Under the pieces are notes generated by a model. The model searched no databases. It was not told the DNA's origin and saw nothing but the letters and a program-made list of their open reading frames with translations. Source: Oceanimonas sp. GK1 (GTDB lineage Bacteria; Pseudomonadota; Gammaproteobacteria; Enterobacterales; Aeromonadaceae). From it: a DNA stretch of 64,000 nt. The position numbers were made by a program, and so were the translations under genes. This document shows, piece by piece, positions 29,697 through 40,512 of this stretch (within the stretch, counting starts at the first letter, position 1; each line of letters begins with the position of its first letter). The stretch lies in the NCBI RefSeq assembly GCF_000243075.1, contig NC_016745.1, forward strand, positions 921,659 to 985,658, in the 5' to 3' direction.

Positions 29697-30461
29697 ATGA
29701 GCGAGGCCGTGGTCACCCGTACCCGGCTGGGCTTTTTGTCCGGCCTGGTGTTTTTCCTGCTGGTGCTGGGCGCCCTGCTGTGGGGGCTGTGGCAGTTGGT
29801 GATGTGGGCCACGGCGGCCAACCAGGTGCCGGTGAACAGCCTGATCATTCAGGGCGAACACCGTTTTGTGGAGCGGGACGAGCTGCGCCGGTCGGTGCTG
29901 GCCCTGCCCGAGGTAGGCAACTTTTTCACCCTGGAGGTGGACCGGGTTCAGCAGCAGCTGCAGGCGCTGCCCTGGGTCTATCAGGCCTCGGTGCGCAAGC
30001 AATGGCCCGACAGCCTGCGGGTATATATCGTCGAGCAGCCGGTGGCGGCGTTCTGGAACGAACAGGCGCTGGTCAACACCCATGGCGAGGTGTTTGAGGC
30101 CGACCGGGGGCAACTGAAACTGGTGAGCCTGTCGGGGCCCGACGAGGAAGCGGCCAGGGTACTGGAAGAATACCGGCGGCTGCAGCCGCTGCTGGCGGCC
30201 AAGGGCTATGACATCAGCCGGCTGCACCTGACGCCGCGGTTTTCCTGGGAGCTGACCCTGGACGACGGCGTCAGGCTGATACTGGGGCGGGACGACATCG
30301 AAGCCCGTCTGAAACGATTTGTGAATGTCTATCCGGGCATTGTAGGGCGCGAGCGAGTGGCTTATCTCGACCTGCGTTACGATACCGGACTGGCAGTGGG
30401 ATGGAAGCAGGACGAAGAGAATGACCAAGAGCGCGGAACGAAATCTGATCGTCGGGCTTGA
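29697..30461 (+). CDS. ftsQ: Cell division protein FtsQ
   Basis: Bitopic protein that recruits FtsL and FtsB to the septum. The 254-residue product has a short cytoplasmic segment, one membrane helix (about 12-36), a POTRA domain (VNSLIIQGEHRFVERDELR onward) and a beta domain containing PRFSWELTLDDGVRLILGR. The charged tail beyond about residue 240 overlaps ftsA by 41 bases, a longer overlap than elsewhere in the cluster. Confidence 0.93.
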   Translation: MSEAVVTRTRLGFLSGLVFFLLVLGALLWGLWQLVMWATAANQVPVNSLIIQGEHRFVERDELRRSVLALPEVGNFFTLEVDRVQQQLQALPWVYQASVRKQWPDSLRVYIVEQPVAAFWNEQALVNTHGEVFEADRGQLKLVSLSGPDEEAARVLEEYRRLQPLLAAKGYDISRLHLTPRFSWELTLDDGVRLILGRDDIEARLKRFVNVYPGIVGRERVAYLDLRYDTGLAVGWKQDEENDQERGTKSDRRA

Positions 30462-31677
30462 TATCGGCACGGCCAAGGTTACGGCCCTGGTAGGTGAAGT
30501 GCTGCCGGACGGCGATCTCAACATCATTGGCCTCGGCAGTCATGCCGCCAAGGGCATGGACAAGGGCGGGGTGAACGATCTCGAGTCGGTGGTCAAGTCC
30601 CTCAAGCGGGCGGTGGACGAGGCCGAAATGATGGCCGACTGTCAGATCACCTCCGTGTACCTGGGGTTGTCGGGCAAGCACATCGAATGCCGCAACGAAA
30701 CCGGCATGGTGCCGGTGTCGGACGAGGAAGTAACCCAGGAAGACATGGACAACGTCATCCACACCGCCAAGTCGGTGCGCTTGTCCGATGAGCACCGGGT
30801 GCTGCACGTGATCCCCCAGGAGTACTCCATCGACTTTCAGGAGGGGATCAAGAACCCCATCGGCCTGTCCGGGGTGCGCATGCACGCCAAGGTGCATCTC
30901 ATCACCTGTCATAACGACATGGCGCGCAACATCGAGAAATGCGTGGAGCGTCTGGGACTGCGGGTAGACCAGCTTATTTTCAGTGCCCTGGCGTCCAGCT
31001 ATGCGGTACTGACCGACGACGAAAAGGAGCTGGGTGTATGCGTAGTGGATATCGGCGGCGGCACCATGGACATGGCGGTGTTCACCGGGGGCGCGCTGCG
31101 CCATACCAAGGTGATCCCCTATGCGGGCAGCACCGTCACCAGTGACATCGCCTATGCCTTTGGCACGCCGCCGCTGGATGCGGAAGCCATCAAGGTGCGC
31201 CACGGCTGTGCCTTCAGCCGGCTGGTGAGCAAGGAAGACAGCATCGAAGTGCCCAGCGTGGGCGGGCGCCCGGCGCGCAGCCTGCAACGCCAGACCCTGG
31301 CGGAAGTGATCGAGCCCCGCTACAGCGAGCTGCTCGGCATGATCAACCAGGAGCTGGCCCGGGTGCAGACCGAGCTGAAAAAGGCCGGGGTCAAGCACCA
31401 GCTGGCCGCCGGCCTGGTGCTCACCGGCGGCGCCGCCCAGATTGAAGGCCTGGTGGAATGTGCCGAGCAGATCTTCCAGTGCCAGGTACGCATCGGCCAG
31501 CCCGACGGCATCAAGGGGTTATCGGATTATGTTGAAACGCCGGTGTATTCCACCGCCGTGGGGCTGTTGCAGTACGGCAAGGAGCACCAGTCCATGCCTC
31601 AACAGGAGTACAGCAGCAAGTCCAGTGTGGGCGGCCTGATCAAGCGGGTCGGCAACTGGCTGCGTGGTGAATTTTAA
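30421..31677 (+). CDS. ftsA: Cell division protein FtsA
   Basis: Actin-like ATPase that ties FtsZ to the membrane. The 418-residue product starts [24 protein letters not shown], contains [17 protein letters not shown] (phosphate-binding) and [10 protein letters not shown], and ends in the amphipathic membrane-targeting helix [16 protein letters not shown]. Confidence 0.97.
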   Translation: MTKSAERNLIVGLDIGTAKVTALVGEVLPDGDLNIIGLGSHAAKGMDKGGVNDLESVVKSLKRAVDEAEMMADCQITSVYLGLSGKHIECRNETGMVPVSDEEVTQEDMDNVIHTAKSVRLSDEHRVLHVIPQEYSIDFQEGIKNPIGLSGVRMHAKVHLITCHNDMARNIEKCVERLGLRVDQLIFSALASSYAVLTDDEKELGVCVVDIGGGTMDMAVFTGGALRHTKVIPYAGSTVTSDIAYAFGTPPLDAEAIKVRHGCAFSRLVSKEDSIEVPSVGGRPARSLQRQTLAEVIEPRYSELLGMINQELARVQTELKKAGVKHQLAAGLVLTGGAAQIEGLVECAEQIFQCQVRIGQPDGIKGLSDYVETPVYSTAVGLLQYGKEHQSMPQQEYSSKSSVGGLIKRVGNWLRGEF

Positions 31678-31724
31678 TTCCGGCGGGAGCTTGCCGGGAC
31701 CAAAGCGGAGAGAGGGTTAATCCT

Positions 31725-32864
31725 ATGTTTGAACTGATGAATGATCACGAGCAGGAAGCCGTCATTAAAGTGGTCGGTGTGGGCGGCGGCGGCGGTAACG
31801 CCGTGGAGCACATGGTGCGGGAAAACCTCGAAGGGGTGGAATTCCTGGCCATCAACACCGATGCCCAGGCGCTGCGCAACGCCAGCGCCCATCACACCCT
31901 GCAGGTCGGCAGCGCCATTACGAAAGGCCTGGGCGCGGGTGCCAATCCGGAAGTGGGCCGTGATGCCGCCCTGGAAGACAAGGACGCCATTCGCGATCTG
32001 CTCGATGGCGCCGACATGGTGTTTATCGCCGCCGGCATGGGTGGTGGCACCGGCACCGGCGCCGCGCCGGTGGTGGCGGAGGTGGCCAAGGAGCTGGGCA
32101 TTCTGACCGTGGCGGTGGTGACCAAGCCTTTTGCCTTTGAAGGCAAGAAGCGCATGAACTATGCCCAGCAGGGCATCAACGAGCTGGCCAAGCACGTCGA
32201 CTCGCTGATCACCATTCCCAACGACAAGCTGCTCAAGGTGCTGGGCCGGGGCATTTCCCTGCTGGACGCCTTCAAGGCCGCCAACAACGTGCTGCTGGGC
32301 GCGGTACAGGGCATTGCGGAGCTGATCACCCGTCCGGGTCTGATCAACGTCGACTTCGCCGACGTGCGCACCGTGATGAGGGAAATGGGCACCGCCATGA
32401 TGGGCACCGGTCACGCCACCGGGGAAGACCGTGCCGAGGAAGCCGCCGAGAAAGCCATCTCCAGCCCGCTGCTGGAAGACGTGGATCTGGCCGGCGCCCG
32501 GGGCATTCTGGTGAACATCACCGCCGGCCTCGACATGAGCATCGAAGAGTTTGAAACCGTGGGCAACGCGGTCAAGGCCTTTGCCTCCGAGAACGCCACC
32601 GTGGTGGTGGGTACCGTACTGGATCCGGAAATCACCGACGAACTGCGCGTCACCGTGGTGGCCACCGGCATCGGTGCCGAGCGCAAGCCCGACATCACCC
32701 TGGTGAAATCCGGCAACAGCCGTGACGACAACGGCCTGCGCCGGGCCGACAGCGGCCACGACGAGCAGCCGGGCAAGCTGGCGGTGGGCGGCGACAATGC
32801 TCAGGTGAAAACCGATCTGGACTACCTGGACATTCCGGCCTTCCTGCGCAAGCAGGCAGACTGA
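31725..32864 (+). CDS. ftsZ: Cell division protein FtsZ
   Basis: Tubulin-like GTPase that forms the Z ring. The 379-residue product has the GTP signature GGGTGTG (106-112), the synergy loop region [11 protein letters not shown], a short linker (about 320-360) and the C-terminal peptide [12 protein letters not shown] that binds FtsA and ZipA. It lies 47 bases after ftsA. Confidence 0.98.
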   Translation: MFELMNDHEQEAVIKVVGVGGGGGNAVEHMVRENLEGVEFLAINTDAQALRNASAHHTLQVGSAITKGLGAGANPEVGRDAALEDKDAIRDLLDGADMVFIAAGMGGGTGTGAAPVVAEVAKELGILTVAVVTKPFAFEGKKRMNYAQQGINELAKHVDSLITIPNDKLLKVLGRGISLLDAFKAANNVLLGAVQGIAELITRPGLINVDFADVRTVMREMGTAMMGTGHATGEDRAEEAAEKAISSPLLEDVDLAGARGILVNITAGLDMSIEEFETVGNAVKAFASENATVVVGTVLDPEITDELRVTVVATGIGAERKPDITLVKSGNSRDDNGLRRADSGHDEQPGKLAVGGDNAQVKTDLDYLDIPAFLRKQAD

Positions 32865-32962
32865 AAAACGCGCCGAATTGGCGTGGCTGGGTAAAAACGT
32901 GTTAGGATATGTGGCCATTTTAACATGGTTCGAATCGGGCTATCTGACTGACGGACAATCCT

Positions 32963-33886
32963 ATGATTAGACAACGAACTCTCAAGAATACCGTGCAGGC
33001 CACCGGAATCGGCCTGCATTCCGGCCACAAGGTGCAGCTGCGCTTTGTTCCTGCGCCGGCCAACACAGGTATCGTGTTTCGTCGTACCGATCTGGAGCCG
33101 CAGGTCGAGATTCGGGCCGACGCCGACCTGGTGAAGGACACCATGCTGTGTACCGCCCTGGTCAATGACGACGGCGTGCGGGTGTCTACCATCGAGCACC
33201 TGTCCGCCGCCCTGGCGGGGCTGGGCATCGACAACCTCTATATCGAGGTGGATGCCCCCGAGGTGCCGGTGATGGACGGCAGCTCCCATCCCTTCATCTA
33301 CCTGCTGCAGTCCGGCGGCATTCGCGAGCTGAACGCGCTCAAGCGCTTCATTCGCATCAAGCAGCCGGTGCGGGTGGAAGACGGCGACAAGTGGGCGGAA
33401 TTCCGGCCCTGGCACCGTGGCTTCAAGATGGATCTGACCATCGACTTCAAGCACCCGGTGTTTGAAGGCCAGAGTCAGCATCTGGTGCTGGATTTTTCCG
33501 GCGCCGCCTTTGTGAAGGAGCTAAGCCGGGCGCGGACCTTTGGCTTTATGCGCGATATCGAGTACCTGCATTCCCAGAACCTGGCGCTGGGCGGCAGCCT
33601 GGAAAACGCCGTGGTGCTGGATGACTACAAGGTGCTCAACGAAGACGGTTTGCGCTATCCCAACGAGTTTGTGAAGCACAAAATGCTGGACGCCATCGGC
33701 GACCTGTATATGTGCAACCACAGCATTCTGGGCGAGTTCCGCGCTTACAAGACCGGCCACGCCCTGAACAACACCCTGCTGCGGGCTCTGCTGGCGCAGA
33801 CCGAGGCCTGGGAAATGGTCACCTTTGGTGACGAAGGCGCCGAGTCGCCCATCCGTTACTACGACACCGCCTTTCAGCCCGCCTGA
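32963..33886 (+). CDS. lpxC: UDP-3-O-acyl-GlcNAc deacetylase LpxC
   Basis: Zinc enzyme for the first committed step of lipid A synthesis. The 307-residue product has zinc ligands H79 (TIEHLSAAL), H239 and D243 ([10 protein letters not shown]). In E. coli its level is set by FtsH proteolysis through the C-terminal tail. It is followed by a strong terminator, so secA has its own promoter. Confidence 0.97.
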   Translation: MIRQRTLKNTVQATGIGLHSGHKVQLRFVPAPANTGIVFRRTDLEPQVEIRADADLVKDTMLCTALVNDDGVRVSTIEHLSAALAGLGIDNLYIEVDAPEVPVMDGSSHPFIYLLQSGGIRELNALKRFIRIKQPVRVEDGDKWAEFRPWHRGFKMDLTIDFKHPVFEGQSQHLVLDFSGAAFVKELSRARTFGFMRDIEYLHSQNLALGGSLENAVVLDDYKVLNEDGLRYPNEFVKHKMLDAIGDLYMCNHSILGEFRAYKTGHALNNTLLRALLAQTEAWEMVTFGDEGAESPIRYYDTAFQPA

Positions 33887-33896
33887 TCCTGTGCTC

Positions 33897-33931
33897 ACAC
33901 GCCGGCCTCTCTCCGCGCCGGCGTGTTTTTT
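33897..33931 (+). terminator. Intrinsic terminator of lpxC and the division cluster
   Basis: ACACGCCGGC (33897-33906) pairs with GCCGGCGTGT (33917-33926), followed by TTTTTGTTTTTC. Confidence 0.9.
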
Positions 33932-34013
33932 GTTTTTCACGGTTGCTTGCCACCCTGTTGTTGCCCTGGTGTCGCTCACTGGCGGCAAACGGCGATTGTG
34001 TTTGCCGGCCCCC

Positions 34014-34044
34014 TTGAATACGGCCGCTGTCATCACCATATACT
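34014..34044 (+). promoter_or_regulatory. Probable secA promoter
   Basis: TTGAAT (34014-34019) and TATACT (34039-34044), spaced 19 bases. Transcription from here would give a leader of about 175 nt before secA. Confidence 0.5.
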
Positions 34045-34105
34045 TTCCGATCCGCACATTCACCGGCAGAGCCTTTTCCTCGCTGCCCCAACGGGTTACA
34101 TTTGC

Positions 34106-34231
34106 ATGATGAAATGCCGAGAGCGCAGGGCCGGCTGCAGGGGGCACACCGTTTTTCCCGGCAATGTTATCGTTATGGCCTCGCGGGCGCGCGGGGCGAC
34201 TTTTTTCAACATCACAATTGGCCAAGCATGA
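34106..34231 (+). CDS. Possible 41-codon leader frame overlapping the secA start
   Basis: An ATG at 34106 (and 34109) opens a frame of 41 codons ending TGA at 34229-34231, overlapping the secA ATG at 34228 as ATGA. The predicted peptide is basic and Cys-containing. It has no signal peptide and no SecM arrest motif (FxxxxWIxxxxGIRAGP). Its own ribosome site is weak. It may be chance; the overlap with a secA start that itself lacks a clear Shine-Dalgarno is the only support. Confidence 0.25.
   Translation: MMKCRERRAGCRGHTVFPGNVIVMASRARGATFFNITIGQA
34178..34206 (+). promoter_or_regulatory. Terminator-like hairpin in the secA leader
   Basis: GCCTCGCG (34178-34185) and CGCGGGGC (34190-34197) form an 8-bp stem with one G-T pair and a 4-base loop, followed by GAC and six T residues (34201-34206), 21 bases before the secA ATG. 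The 3-base gap before the T run weakens it as a terminator. It could be an attenuator or a structure affecting translation. Confidence 0.45.
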
Positions 34232-36954
34232 TTACCAAACTCTTCACTCGAATCATTGGCAGTCGCAACGACAGAACCCTCAAGCGACTGCGCAAGGTAG
34301 TAAACGAAATCAATGCCATGGAGCCGAAGTTCGAAGCCCTGTCGGACGCCGAGCTGCAGGGCAAGACGGTAGAATTCCGTAGCCGCCTGGAGCAGGGCGA
34401 AACCCTGGAGCAGATTTTGCCCGAGGCCTTTGCGGTGGTGCGCGAGGCCTCCAAGCGGGTGTTTGCCATGCGCCATTTCGACGTGCAGATGATCGGTGGT
34501 ATGGTGCTGAACAACAACCAGATCGCCGAAATGAAAACCGGTGAGGGCAAGACCCTGACCGGGACGCTGCCGGTGTACCTGAATGCCCTGACCGGCCGGG
34601 GCGTGCATGTGGTGACGGTGAACGATTACCTGGCCCGCCGGGATGCGGAAGGCAACCGGCCGTTGTTCGAGTTTCTGGGCCTGACCGTGGGCTGCAACCT
34701 GCCGGGTATGAGTCATCAGGAAAAACAGGCCGCCTACGCCTGCGACATCACCTATGGCACCAACAACGAGTTCGGTTTCGACTACCTGCGCGACAACATG
34801 GCCTTTTCGCCCGAGCAACGGGTGCAGCGGCCCCTGAACTACGCCCTGGTGGACGAGGTAGACTCGGTGCTGATTGACGAAGCCCGTACGCCGCTGATTA
34901 TTTCCGGCCCGGCGGAAGACAGTTCCGAGCTGTATAAACGCATCGATACCCTGATCCCCAAACTGGTGAAGCAGGACAAGGAAGACACCGAGGAATACAC
35001 CGGTGACGGCCACTACACGGTGGACGAGAAGAACAAGCAGGCGCTGCTCACCGAAAATGGCCAGATCTTCGTGGAAGAAGAGCTCAAGCGCATGGGCCTG
35101 CTGGACGAGAACGACTCCCTGTTCTCCGCCGGCAACATCACCCTGCTGTCCCACGTCAACGCCGGCCTGCGGGCCCACACCCTGTTTGAGCGCAACGTCG
35201 ACTACATCGTGCAGAACGACGAGGTGGTGATCGTGGACGAGCACACCGGCCGTACCATGCCGGGCCGGCGCTGGTCCGAGGGCCTGCATCAGGCGGTGGA
35301 GGCCAAGGAAGGGGTGAAAATCCAGAACGAGAACCAGACCCTGGCCTCGATCACCTTCCAGAACTATTTTCGGCTGTACGACAAGCTGGCGGGCATGACC
35401 GGCACCGCCGACACCGAAGCCTTTGAATTCCAGCATATTTACGGCCTCGATACGGTGGTGATCCCCACCAACAAGCCGATGATCCGCAAGGACATGGGGG
35501 ATCTGGTATACCTGACCGCCCCGGAGAAATACCAGGCCATCGTCGCCGACATCAAGGACTGCGTGGAGCGGGGCCAGCCGGTGCTGGTGGGTACCGTCTC
35601 CATTGAAAACTCCGAACTGCTGTCCGGCATTCTCGACAAGGAAGGCATCAAGCATCAGGTGCTCAACGCCAAGTTCCACCAGAAGGAAGCGGAGATCATC
35701 GCCCAGGCCGGCCGGGCCGGTACCGTGACCATCGCCACCAACATGGCCGGCCGGGGTACCGACATCGTGCTCGGCGGCAGCTGGCAGTCGGAAATCGAGG
35801 CATTGGGCGAGGGCGTCACCCCGGAGCAGATTGCCGCCATCAAGGCCGACTGGCAGCAACGCCACGATGCCGTGCTGGCCGCCGGCGGCCTGCACATCAT
35901 CGGCACCGAGCGCCACGAGTCCCGCCGTATCGACAACCAGCTGCGGGGCCGGGCAGGCCGCCAGGGGGATCCGGGCTCCAGCCGGTTCTACCTGTCGATG
36001 GAAGACGCCCTGATGCGCATCTTTGCTTCGGATCGGGTCACCGGCATGATGAAGAAGCTGGGCATGCAGGAAGGCGAAGCCATCGAACATCCCTGGGTAA
36101 CCCGGGCCATCGAAAACGCCCAGCGCAAGGTGGAAACCCGCAACTTCGATATTCGTAAAAACCTGCTGGAATTCGACGACGTGGCCAACGACCAGCGCAA
36201 GGTGGTGTACGAGCAACGCAACGAGCTGCTCGACTCCGGTGACATTCGCGACACCATCACGGTGATCCGCGAAGACGTGCTCACCGACGTGGTCAACGAA
36301 TACATTCCGCCTCAGTCCCTGGAAGAAATGTGGGACGTGCCTGGCCTGGAGCAGCGCCTGCAGAGCGACTTTGCCCTGGAGCTGCCCATTGCTGAGTGGC
36401 TCGAGCAGGACGACAAGCTGCACGACGAGCAAATCCTGGAGCGGGTGCTGGCAGCGGCCAGCAAGACCTACGAGGAAAAGGAAGCCGTGGTCGGCGCCGA
36501 GGTGCTGCGCCAGTTTGAAACCTCGGTGATGCTGCAGACCCTCGACAACCTGTGGAAGGAACACCTGGCGGCCATGGATCACCTGCGCCAGGGCATTCAT
36601 CTGCGTGGCTATGCCCAGAAAAACCCCAAGCAGGAGTACAAGCGCGAGTCCTACGAGCTGTTTACCCAGATGCTGGACAACCTCAAGCGCGAGGTGGTGA
36701 GCATTCTCAGCCGGGTGCGGGTGCAGAGCCAGGAAGAAGTGGAAGCGGCCGAGGCCAAGCGCCGCGAGGCGGCCGAGCGTCTGCCCCAGAGCTACAGCCA
36801 CGCCGAGGCCGAGAACCCGCTGGCCGAGAGCGGCGCGGCCCCTCAGGATGAGGCGGCGCCCTTTGTGCGGGAAGGCCAGAAGGTGGGACGCAATGACCCT
36901 TGCCCCTGTGGCTCGGGCAAGAAATACAAGCAGTGCCATGGCCGGCTGAGTTGA
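34228..36954 (+). CDS. secA: Preprotein translocase ATPase SecA
   Basis: Motor that drives proteins through SecYEG. The 908-residue product has the Walker A segment MKTGEGKT (about 102-109), [19 protein letters not shown], the helicase motif [14 protein letters not shown] and a C-terminal zinc motif (C892, C894, C903, H904 in [13 protein letters not shown]). The ATG at 34228 gives the family start [21 protein letters not shown]. No secM gene is recognisable upstream. Confidence 0.97.
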   Translation: MITKLFTRIIGSRNDRTLKRLRKVVNEINAMEPKFEALSDAELQGKTVEFRSRLEQGETLEQILPEAFAVVREASKRVFAMRHFDVQMIGGMVLNNNQIAEMKTGEGKTLTGTLPVYLNALTGRGVHVVTVNDYLARRDAEGNRPLFEFLGLTVGCNLPGMSHQEKQAAYACDITYGTNNEFGFDYLRDNMAFSPEQRVQRPLNYALVDEVDSVLIDEARTPLIISGPAEDSSELYKRIDTLIPKLVKQDKEDTEEYTGDGHYTVDEKNKQALLTENGQIFVEEELKRMGLLDENDSLFSAGNITLLSHVNAGLRAHTLFERNVDYIVQNDEVVIVDEHTGRTMPGRRWSEGLHQAVEAKEGVKIQNENQTLASITFQNYFRLYDKLAGMTGTADTEAFEFQHIYGLDTVVIPTNKPMIRKDMGDLVYLTAPEKYQAIVADIKDCVERGQPVLVGTVSIENSELLSGILDKEGIKHQVLNAKFHQKEAEIIAQAGRAGTVTIATNMAGRGTDIVLGGSWQSEIEALGEGVTPEQIAAIKADWQQRHDAVLAAGGLHIIGTERHESRRIDNQLRGRAGRQGDPGSSRFYLSMEDALMRIFASDRVTGMMKKLGMQEGEAIEHPWVTRAIENAQRKVETRNFDIRKNLLEFDDVANDQRKVVYEQRNELLDSGDIRDTITVIREDVLTDVVNEYIPPQSLEEMWDVPGLEQRLQSDFALELPIAEWLEQDDKLHDEQILERVLAAASKTYEEKEAVVGAEVLRQFETSVMLQTLDNLWKEHLAAMDHLRQGIHLRGYAQKNPKQEYKRESYELFTQMLDNLKREVVSILSRVRVQSQEEVEAAEAKRREAAERLPQSYSHAEAENPLAESGAAPQDEAAPFVREGQKVGRNDPCPCGSGKKYKQCHGRLS

Positions 36955-36978
36955 GCCGGCCACTAGGATACTATCAAT

Positions 36979-36999
36979 GCCGCCTTCGGGCGGCTTTTT
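36979..36999 (+). terminator. Intrinsic terminator of secA
   Basis: GCCGCC-TTCG-GGCGGC followed by TTTTT, 24 bases after the secA stop. Confidence 0.92.
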
Positions 37000-37189
37000 G
37001 TTGTGATGTCCGGCAGGTCACAGCCTGGCTGAACGATATTTCTGCTGTCACTGTCACTTTAAGCATATCGCGCCAAATCCCCTCGGGCGACCTGGCCCCG
37101 GTTCCACTTCGGGGTGAATTGGCCCATAATTTCTCGCCCCGAGAGCAGGGGACTAAAAAACAATAAAACGGGATAAAAAAGAGGCGGAT

Positions 37190-37888
37190 ATGTATCACAG
37201 AGGAGCTCTGCGGCTGACGCTGTGGCTGGTGCCGGCGCTGTTGCTGATGGGGGCCCTGATCTTGTGGCTGTTGTTGCAGTCCCAGCGGGATCTGGAGCGG
37301 GCGCAGCAAACCCGGTTTGACTATTTTGAAGCGGCCAATCAGATCCGCATGCTGTCGGGGCAGCTCAGTGCCCGGGCCCGCAGTTATGCCTATACCGGCT
37401 CCGAACGGGATCTATCGCTCTATCACCATGTGCTGGCCATGACCGAGGGCCGCCATGCCCGGGTGAACGGCAAGACCCTGTCCAACGAGCAGTTGCTGCG
37501 GGGCATGGCTCTGACCCGGGAAGAGCTGAACCTGCTGGAGCGGGCCCGTCAGGCCACCCTGACCCTGGCCCGGCTGGAAGACGAGGCCCTGCGGCTGACC
37601 GAAGCCGGCCACTCCCATCAGGCCCGGCAAAAGGTGTTTAACCCCGACTACGACAGCTACAGCGAGGTAGTGACCGGCTCGGTCAACCAGTTTGTCGGGC
37701 TGCTGCTGGAGCGGCTGGATCGCAACATTGAGCAGGAGCGGCAGCAACATCGCTACGCCATGGCCGCCATGGTCATTATCTTTATGCTGCTGGTGTTATG
37801 CAGTCTGGTGCTCAGCTGGCTGCTACGCCAGGAAACACCCCATTCCGGTCGCGTGATGCCGGGCAGCCGTTATGGAGGGGCCCGCTGA
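37190..37888 (+). CDS. Sensor-only chemoreceptor paralogue (two membrane helices, no signalling domain)
   Basis: The 232-residue product has a membrane helix (about 8-29), a periplasmic helical segment (about 30-193) and a second helix (about 194-216), then a 16-residue cytoplasmic tail. Over its whole length it matches the N-terminal part of the next gene: shared [71 protein letters not shown] and [28 protein letters not shown]. It ends where HAMP would begin, with a proper stop and no decayed remnant after it. It may be a stable truncated copy or a helper sensor; function unknown. A GAGGCGG site precedes the ATG. Confidence 0.8.
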   Translation: MYHRGALRLTLWLVPALLLMGALILWLLLQSQRDLERAQQTRFDYFEAANQIRMLSGQLSARARSYAYTGSERDLSLYHHVLAMTEGRHARVNGKTLSNEQLLRGMALTREELNLLERARQATLTLARLEDEALRLTEAGHSHQARQKVFNPDYDSYSEVVTGSVNQFVGLLLERLDRNIEQERQQHRYAMAAMVIIFMLLVLCSLVLSWLLRQETPHSGRVMPGSRYGGAR

Positions 37889-38021
37889 CCCTCTACTTTT
37901 CTTCGCGTCACTTTCATGAAAAGGTTTCGAGTGAATCTTTTTGTTTCATTTTGTTAAATGAAAACATAACCTGTGCCGTCTGTATCATTTATTGTGCACA
38001 GTTGCGAGGAAGGGAAAGAAA
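37889..38021. other. Intergenic region before the full-length chemoreceptor
   Basis: AT-rich, with TTTCATTT-TGTT-AAATGAAA (about 37946-37965) as the only structure. A promoter for the downstream receptor probably lies here, but no clear sigma-70 or sigma-28 boxes were found. No remnant of a signalling domain is present. Confidence 0.45.
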
Positions 38022-39689
38022 ATGGGTGGCAGTATGACCCTGAGGGCCATTATTCGGCTGATTATCGTGGTGGCGCTGGGCTTTGCCCTGATCCTGGGAG
38101 GCACACTGTTCTTTCTGCTGCAGGCCCAGAACCAACTGGAAGCCACCCAGAGCAAGCAGTATGACAACTTCAACTCCGTCAACCAGATGCGGATCCTGTC
38201 GAGCGAGTTAACGTCCAGTATTCGTAATTATGTTTCCACTTCCTCCCGCCAGGAGCTGGACCACTACCGCAGCGTCCTGGCCATGACCGAAGGGCGCAAG
38301 CCCAGGCCCGGCGGCCACACCGAGTCCAATGAACAGATGCTGAAAGGGATGCAGCTGACGCCTCAGGAGCTGGCCCTGCTGGAGCAGGGGCGCCAGGCCA
38401 CGATCACCATGGCCAAACTGGAAGGCGAGGCCATCGAGCGGATGCAGGCGGGCCAGAGCCGTGAGGCCTGGAGCCGGGTGTTCAATGAGCACTACGATCA
38501 GAACCGGGCGGTATTGCAGGATTCGGTGGACAGGTTTATCTCCATGTTGCTGGCTCGGCTGGAGCAGGACATTGCCAGCGCCCGGCAGAAAAAACAGAAC
38601 ATGGTGGCGGTGATGGTGGCCATGGCCGGGTTGCTGGTGGTGCTCAGCCTGTTGCTGGGCTGGGTGCTGCGGCGTGCCGTGCTGCAGCCGCTGGGAGCCG
38701 AGCCGGCGGAAATGGAGCGCATTGCCGGTGCCGTTGCCGCCGGCGATCTCGGGTTGCGCTTTATGCCCAACGCCGAAGGGGTATATGGCCGTCTGCAGCA
38801 TATGACCGAGCGGCTGCGGGAGCTGATTGGCCAGATCAACATGTCGAGCTCGGGGCTGGCTTCGGCCGCGGAAGAAACCTCGGCGGTGTCGCTGCAGACC
38901 AGCACCAACCTGGAGCGCCAACAGCAGGACACCGAGCAGGTGGCCACCGCCATCAATCAGATGTCGGCCACGGTGCAGGAAGTCTCTCAGCATACCGCCC
39001 AGGCCGCGGAATCGGCGAAATCGGCCTTTGATGCCGCCGAGCAGGGACGCCAGGTGGTCTTGCAGACGGTTGAGCACATTCAGCATCTGGCGGAAGACGT
39101 TGGCAGCACCGGCCAGGTGGTGCAGTCCCTGGCCGACAGCAGCACTCAGATCAGTACCGTGGTTGAGGTGATCCAGGAAATTGCCGATCGTACCAACCTG
39201 CTGGCCCTCAATGCCGCCATCGAAGCGGCCCGGGCCGGTGAGCAGGGCAGAGGATTTGCGGTGGTGGCCGCCGAGGTACGCAACCTGGCCGAGCAAACCC
39301 AGCAATCTTCCCAGGAAATTGTAACCACCATCACCCGTCTGCAGGCCGATGCGGACAAGGCCCGAACCGCCATGGACAGCGGCCGGCAGCGAGCCGAGGC
39401 GACGGTCGCGCGGGCGCGGGAGGCGGAGCGGGCGCTGGAAGTGATCAGTGCCGCCGTGCAACTGATCCACGACATGAACACCCAGATCGCCAGTGCGGTG
39501 GAAGAGCAGGCCTCGGTCACCGAGAACATCAGCCGCAATGTCACCAGCATTCATGGCATGGGCGAAGAAAACGCCGCCGGTGCGGAGCAGACCGCCAGTG
39601 CCAGCCGTGAACTGGCCAGCCTGGCGGAGCAACTGCAGCTGGCGGTCAGCGGCTTTCGGCTGGAGCGGGGGCCCGGCGGCCACGGCTGA
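38022..39689 (+). CDS. Methyl-accepting chemotaxis protein
   Basis: Full-length chemoreceptor of 555 residues: first membrane helix (about 10-32), helical periplasmic sensor (about 33-195), second helix (about 196-220), HAMP-like linker ([27 protein letters not shown]) and coiled-coil signalling domain with the tip [40 protein letters not shown]. The start at 38022 follows GAGGAAGGGA. It is 133 bases downstream of its sensor-only paralogue. Ligand unknown. Confidence 0.92.
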   Translation: MGGSMTLRAIIRLIIVVALGFALILGGTLFFLLQAQNQLEATQSKQYDNFNSVNQMRILSSELTSSIRNYVSTSSRQELDHYRSVLAMTEGRKPRPGGHTESNEQMLKGMQLTPQELALLEQGRQATITMAKLEGEAIERMQAGQSREAWSRVFNEHYDQNRAVLQDSVDRFISMLLARLEQDIASARQKKQNMVAVMVAMAGLLVVLSLLLGWVLRRAVLQPLGAEPAEMERIAGAVAAGDLGLRFMPNAEGVYGRLQHMTERLRELIGQINMSSSGLASAAEETSAVSLQTSTNLERQQQDTEQVATAINQMSATVQEVSQHTAQAAESAKSAFDAAEQGRQVVLQTVEHIQHLAEDVGSTGQVVQSLADSSTQISTVVEVIQEIADRTNLLALNAAIEAARAGEQGRGFAVVAAEVRNLAEQTQQSSQEIVTTITRLQADADKARTAMDSGRQRAEATVARAREAERALEVISAAVQLIHDMNTQIASAVEEQASVTENISRNVTSIHGMGEENAAGAEQTASASRELASLAEQLQLAVSGFRLERGPGGHG

Positions 39690-39705
39690 TGCCGGGCCGC
39701 CGGCC

Positions 39706-39734
39706 TTGTTCCCTTGAGGGGCGGTCAGTATACT
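39706..39734 (+). promoter_or_regulatory. plsC-rraB promoter
   Basis: TTGTTC (39706-39711), a 17-base spacer and TATACT (39729-39734), about 30 bases before plsC. The GC-rich repeat GGCCCGGC / GCCGGGCC (39670-39698) at the end of the receptor gene may act as its terminator. Confidence 0.65.
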
Positions 39735-39762
39735 GCCGTCTCTCAAATTGCGAGGATTGTTC

Positions 39763-40512
39763 ATGTTAAAGCTGTTGCGGATACTGTTGCTTGGCCTGGC
39801 CATGGTCGTCGTTTTCGTACTGGGTACTCTGCTGTGCCTGGTCCGTCCCCGCCATCCGAATAACGTCTATCTGCTCGGCCGTCTGTTTCACCTGGCCTGT
39901 CCGCTGATCGGGCTCAAGGTTCGCGTGCGCGGGCGTGAACACGTCAAGGGACTGGAGTCGGCCATTTACATCGCCAACCATCAGAGCAACTGGGACATTA
40001 TCACCCACCCGGGGGTGCTCTCGCCCCGGACCGTGGCCATCGGCAAAAACAGCCTGTTCTGGATCCCTTTGTTCGGCCCGCTGTTCTGGCTCAGCGGTAA
40101 TTTGCTGATCAACCGGGAAAACAAGGCCAAGGCCGCCAGCACCATTGGCAAGGTGGTGGAGAAAATCCGCAGCCGCAGGCTGTCCATCTGGATGTTTCCC
40201 GAAGGCACCCGCAGCAAGGGCAAGGGGCTGCTGCCGTTCAAGACCGGCGCCTTTCACATTGCCCTGCAAGCAGGCGTGCCCATTGTGCCCATCGCCTGCT
40301 CCAGCTATTTTGGTCAGGTGGATCTGAACCGCTGGGACAACGGTGAAGTGCTGATCGACATCATGCCGCCCATCGACGTGAGTGACTGCCAGCCGTCGCA
40401 ACTGCGCGACCTGCTCAAACAGAGCCGCAAGCAGATTGCCGACGGTATTGCCCGCCTCGACGGGGAAGCCCGCCGTCCCGATACCCTTACTCAATCCGGA
40501 GCCGAATCATGA
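39763..40512 (+). CDS. plsC: 1-acyl-sn-glycerol-3-phosphate acyltransferase PlsC
   Basis: Makes phosphatidic acid from lysophosphatidic acid at the inner membrane. The 249-residue product has an N-terminal membrane helix and the acyltransferase motifs NHQSNWD (HX4D) and FPEGTRS. The ATG at 39763 is well placed after GAGGA; a TTG at 39748 is rejected. The stop overlaps rraB (ATGA). Confidence 0.94.
   Translation: MLKLLRILLLGLAMVVVFVLGTLLCLVRPRHPNNVYLLGRLFHLACPLIGLKVRVRGREHVKGLESAIYIANHQSNWDIITHPGVLSPRTVAIGKNSLFWIPLFGPLFWLSGNLLINRENKAKAASTIGKVVEKIRSRRLSIWMFPEGTRSKGKGLLPFKTGAFHIALQAGVPIVPIACSSYFGQVDLNRWDNGEVLIDIMPPIDVSDCQPSQLRDLLKQSRKQIADGIARLDGEARRPDTLTQSGAES

Noticed and set aside
33923..34227. 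A secM gene before secA
   Set aside because: Open frames exist, but none has a signal peptide followed by the FxxxxWIxxxxGIRAGP arrest motif.
33887..34227. dciA (DUF721) expected between lpxC and secA in many gammaproteobacteria
   Set aside because: Neither strand encodes a DciA-like protein in the 341-base gap.
37751..38021. Frameshift joining the sensor-only gene to the downstream receptor
   Set aside because: The downstream gene has its own complete sensor, start and ribosome site, so the pair is a duplication and not one broken gene.
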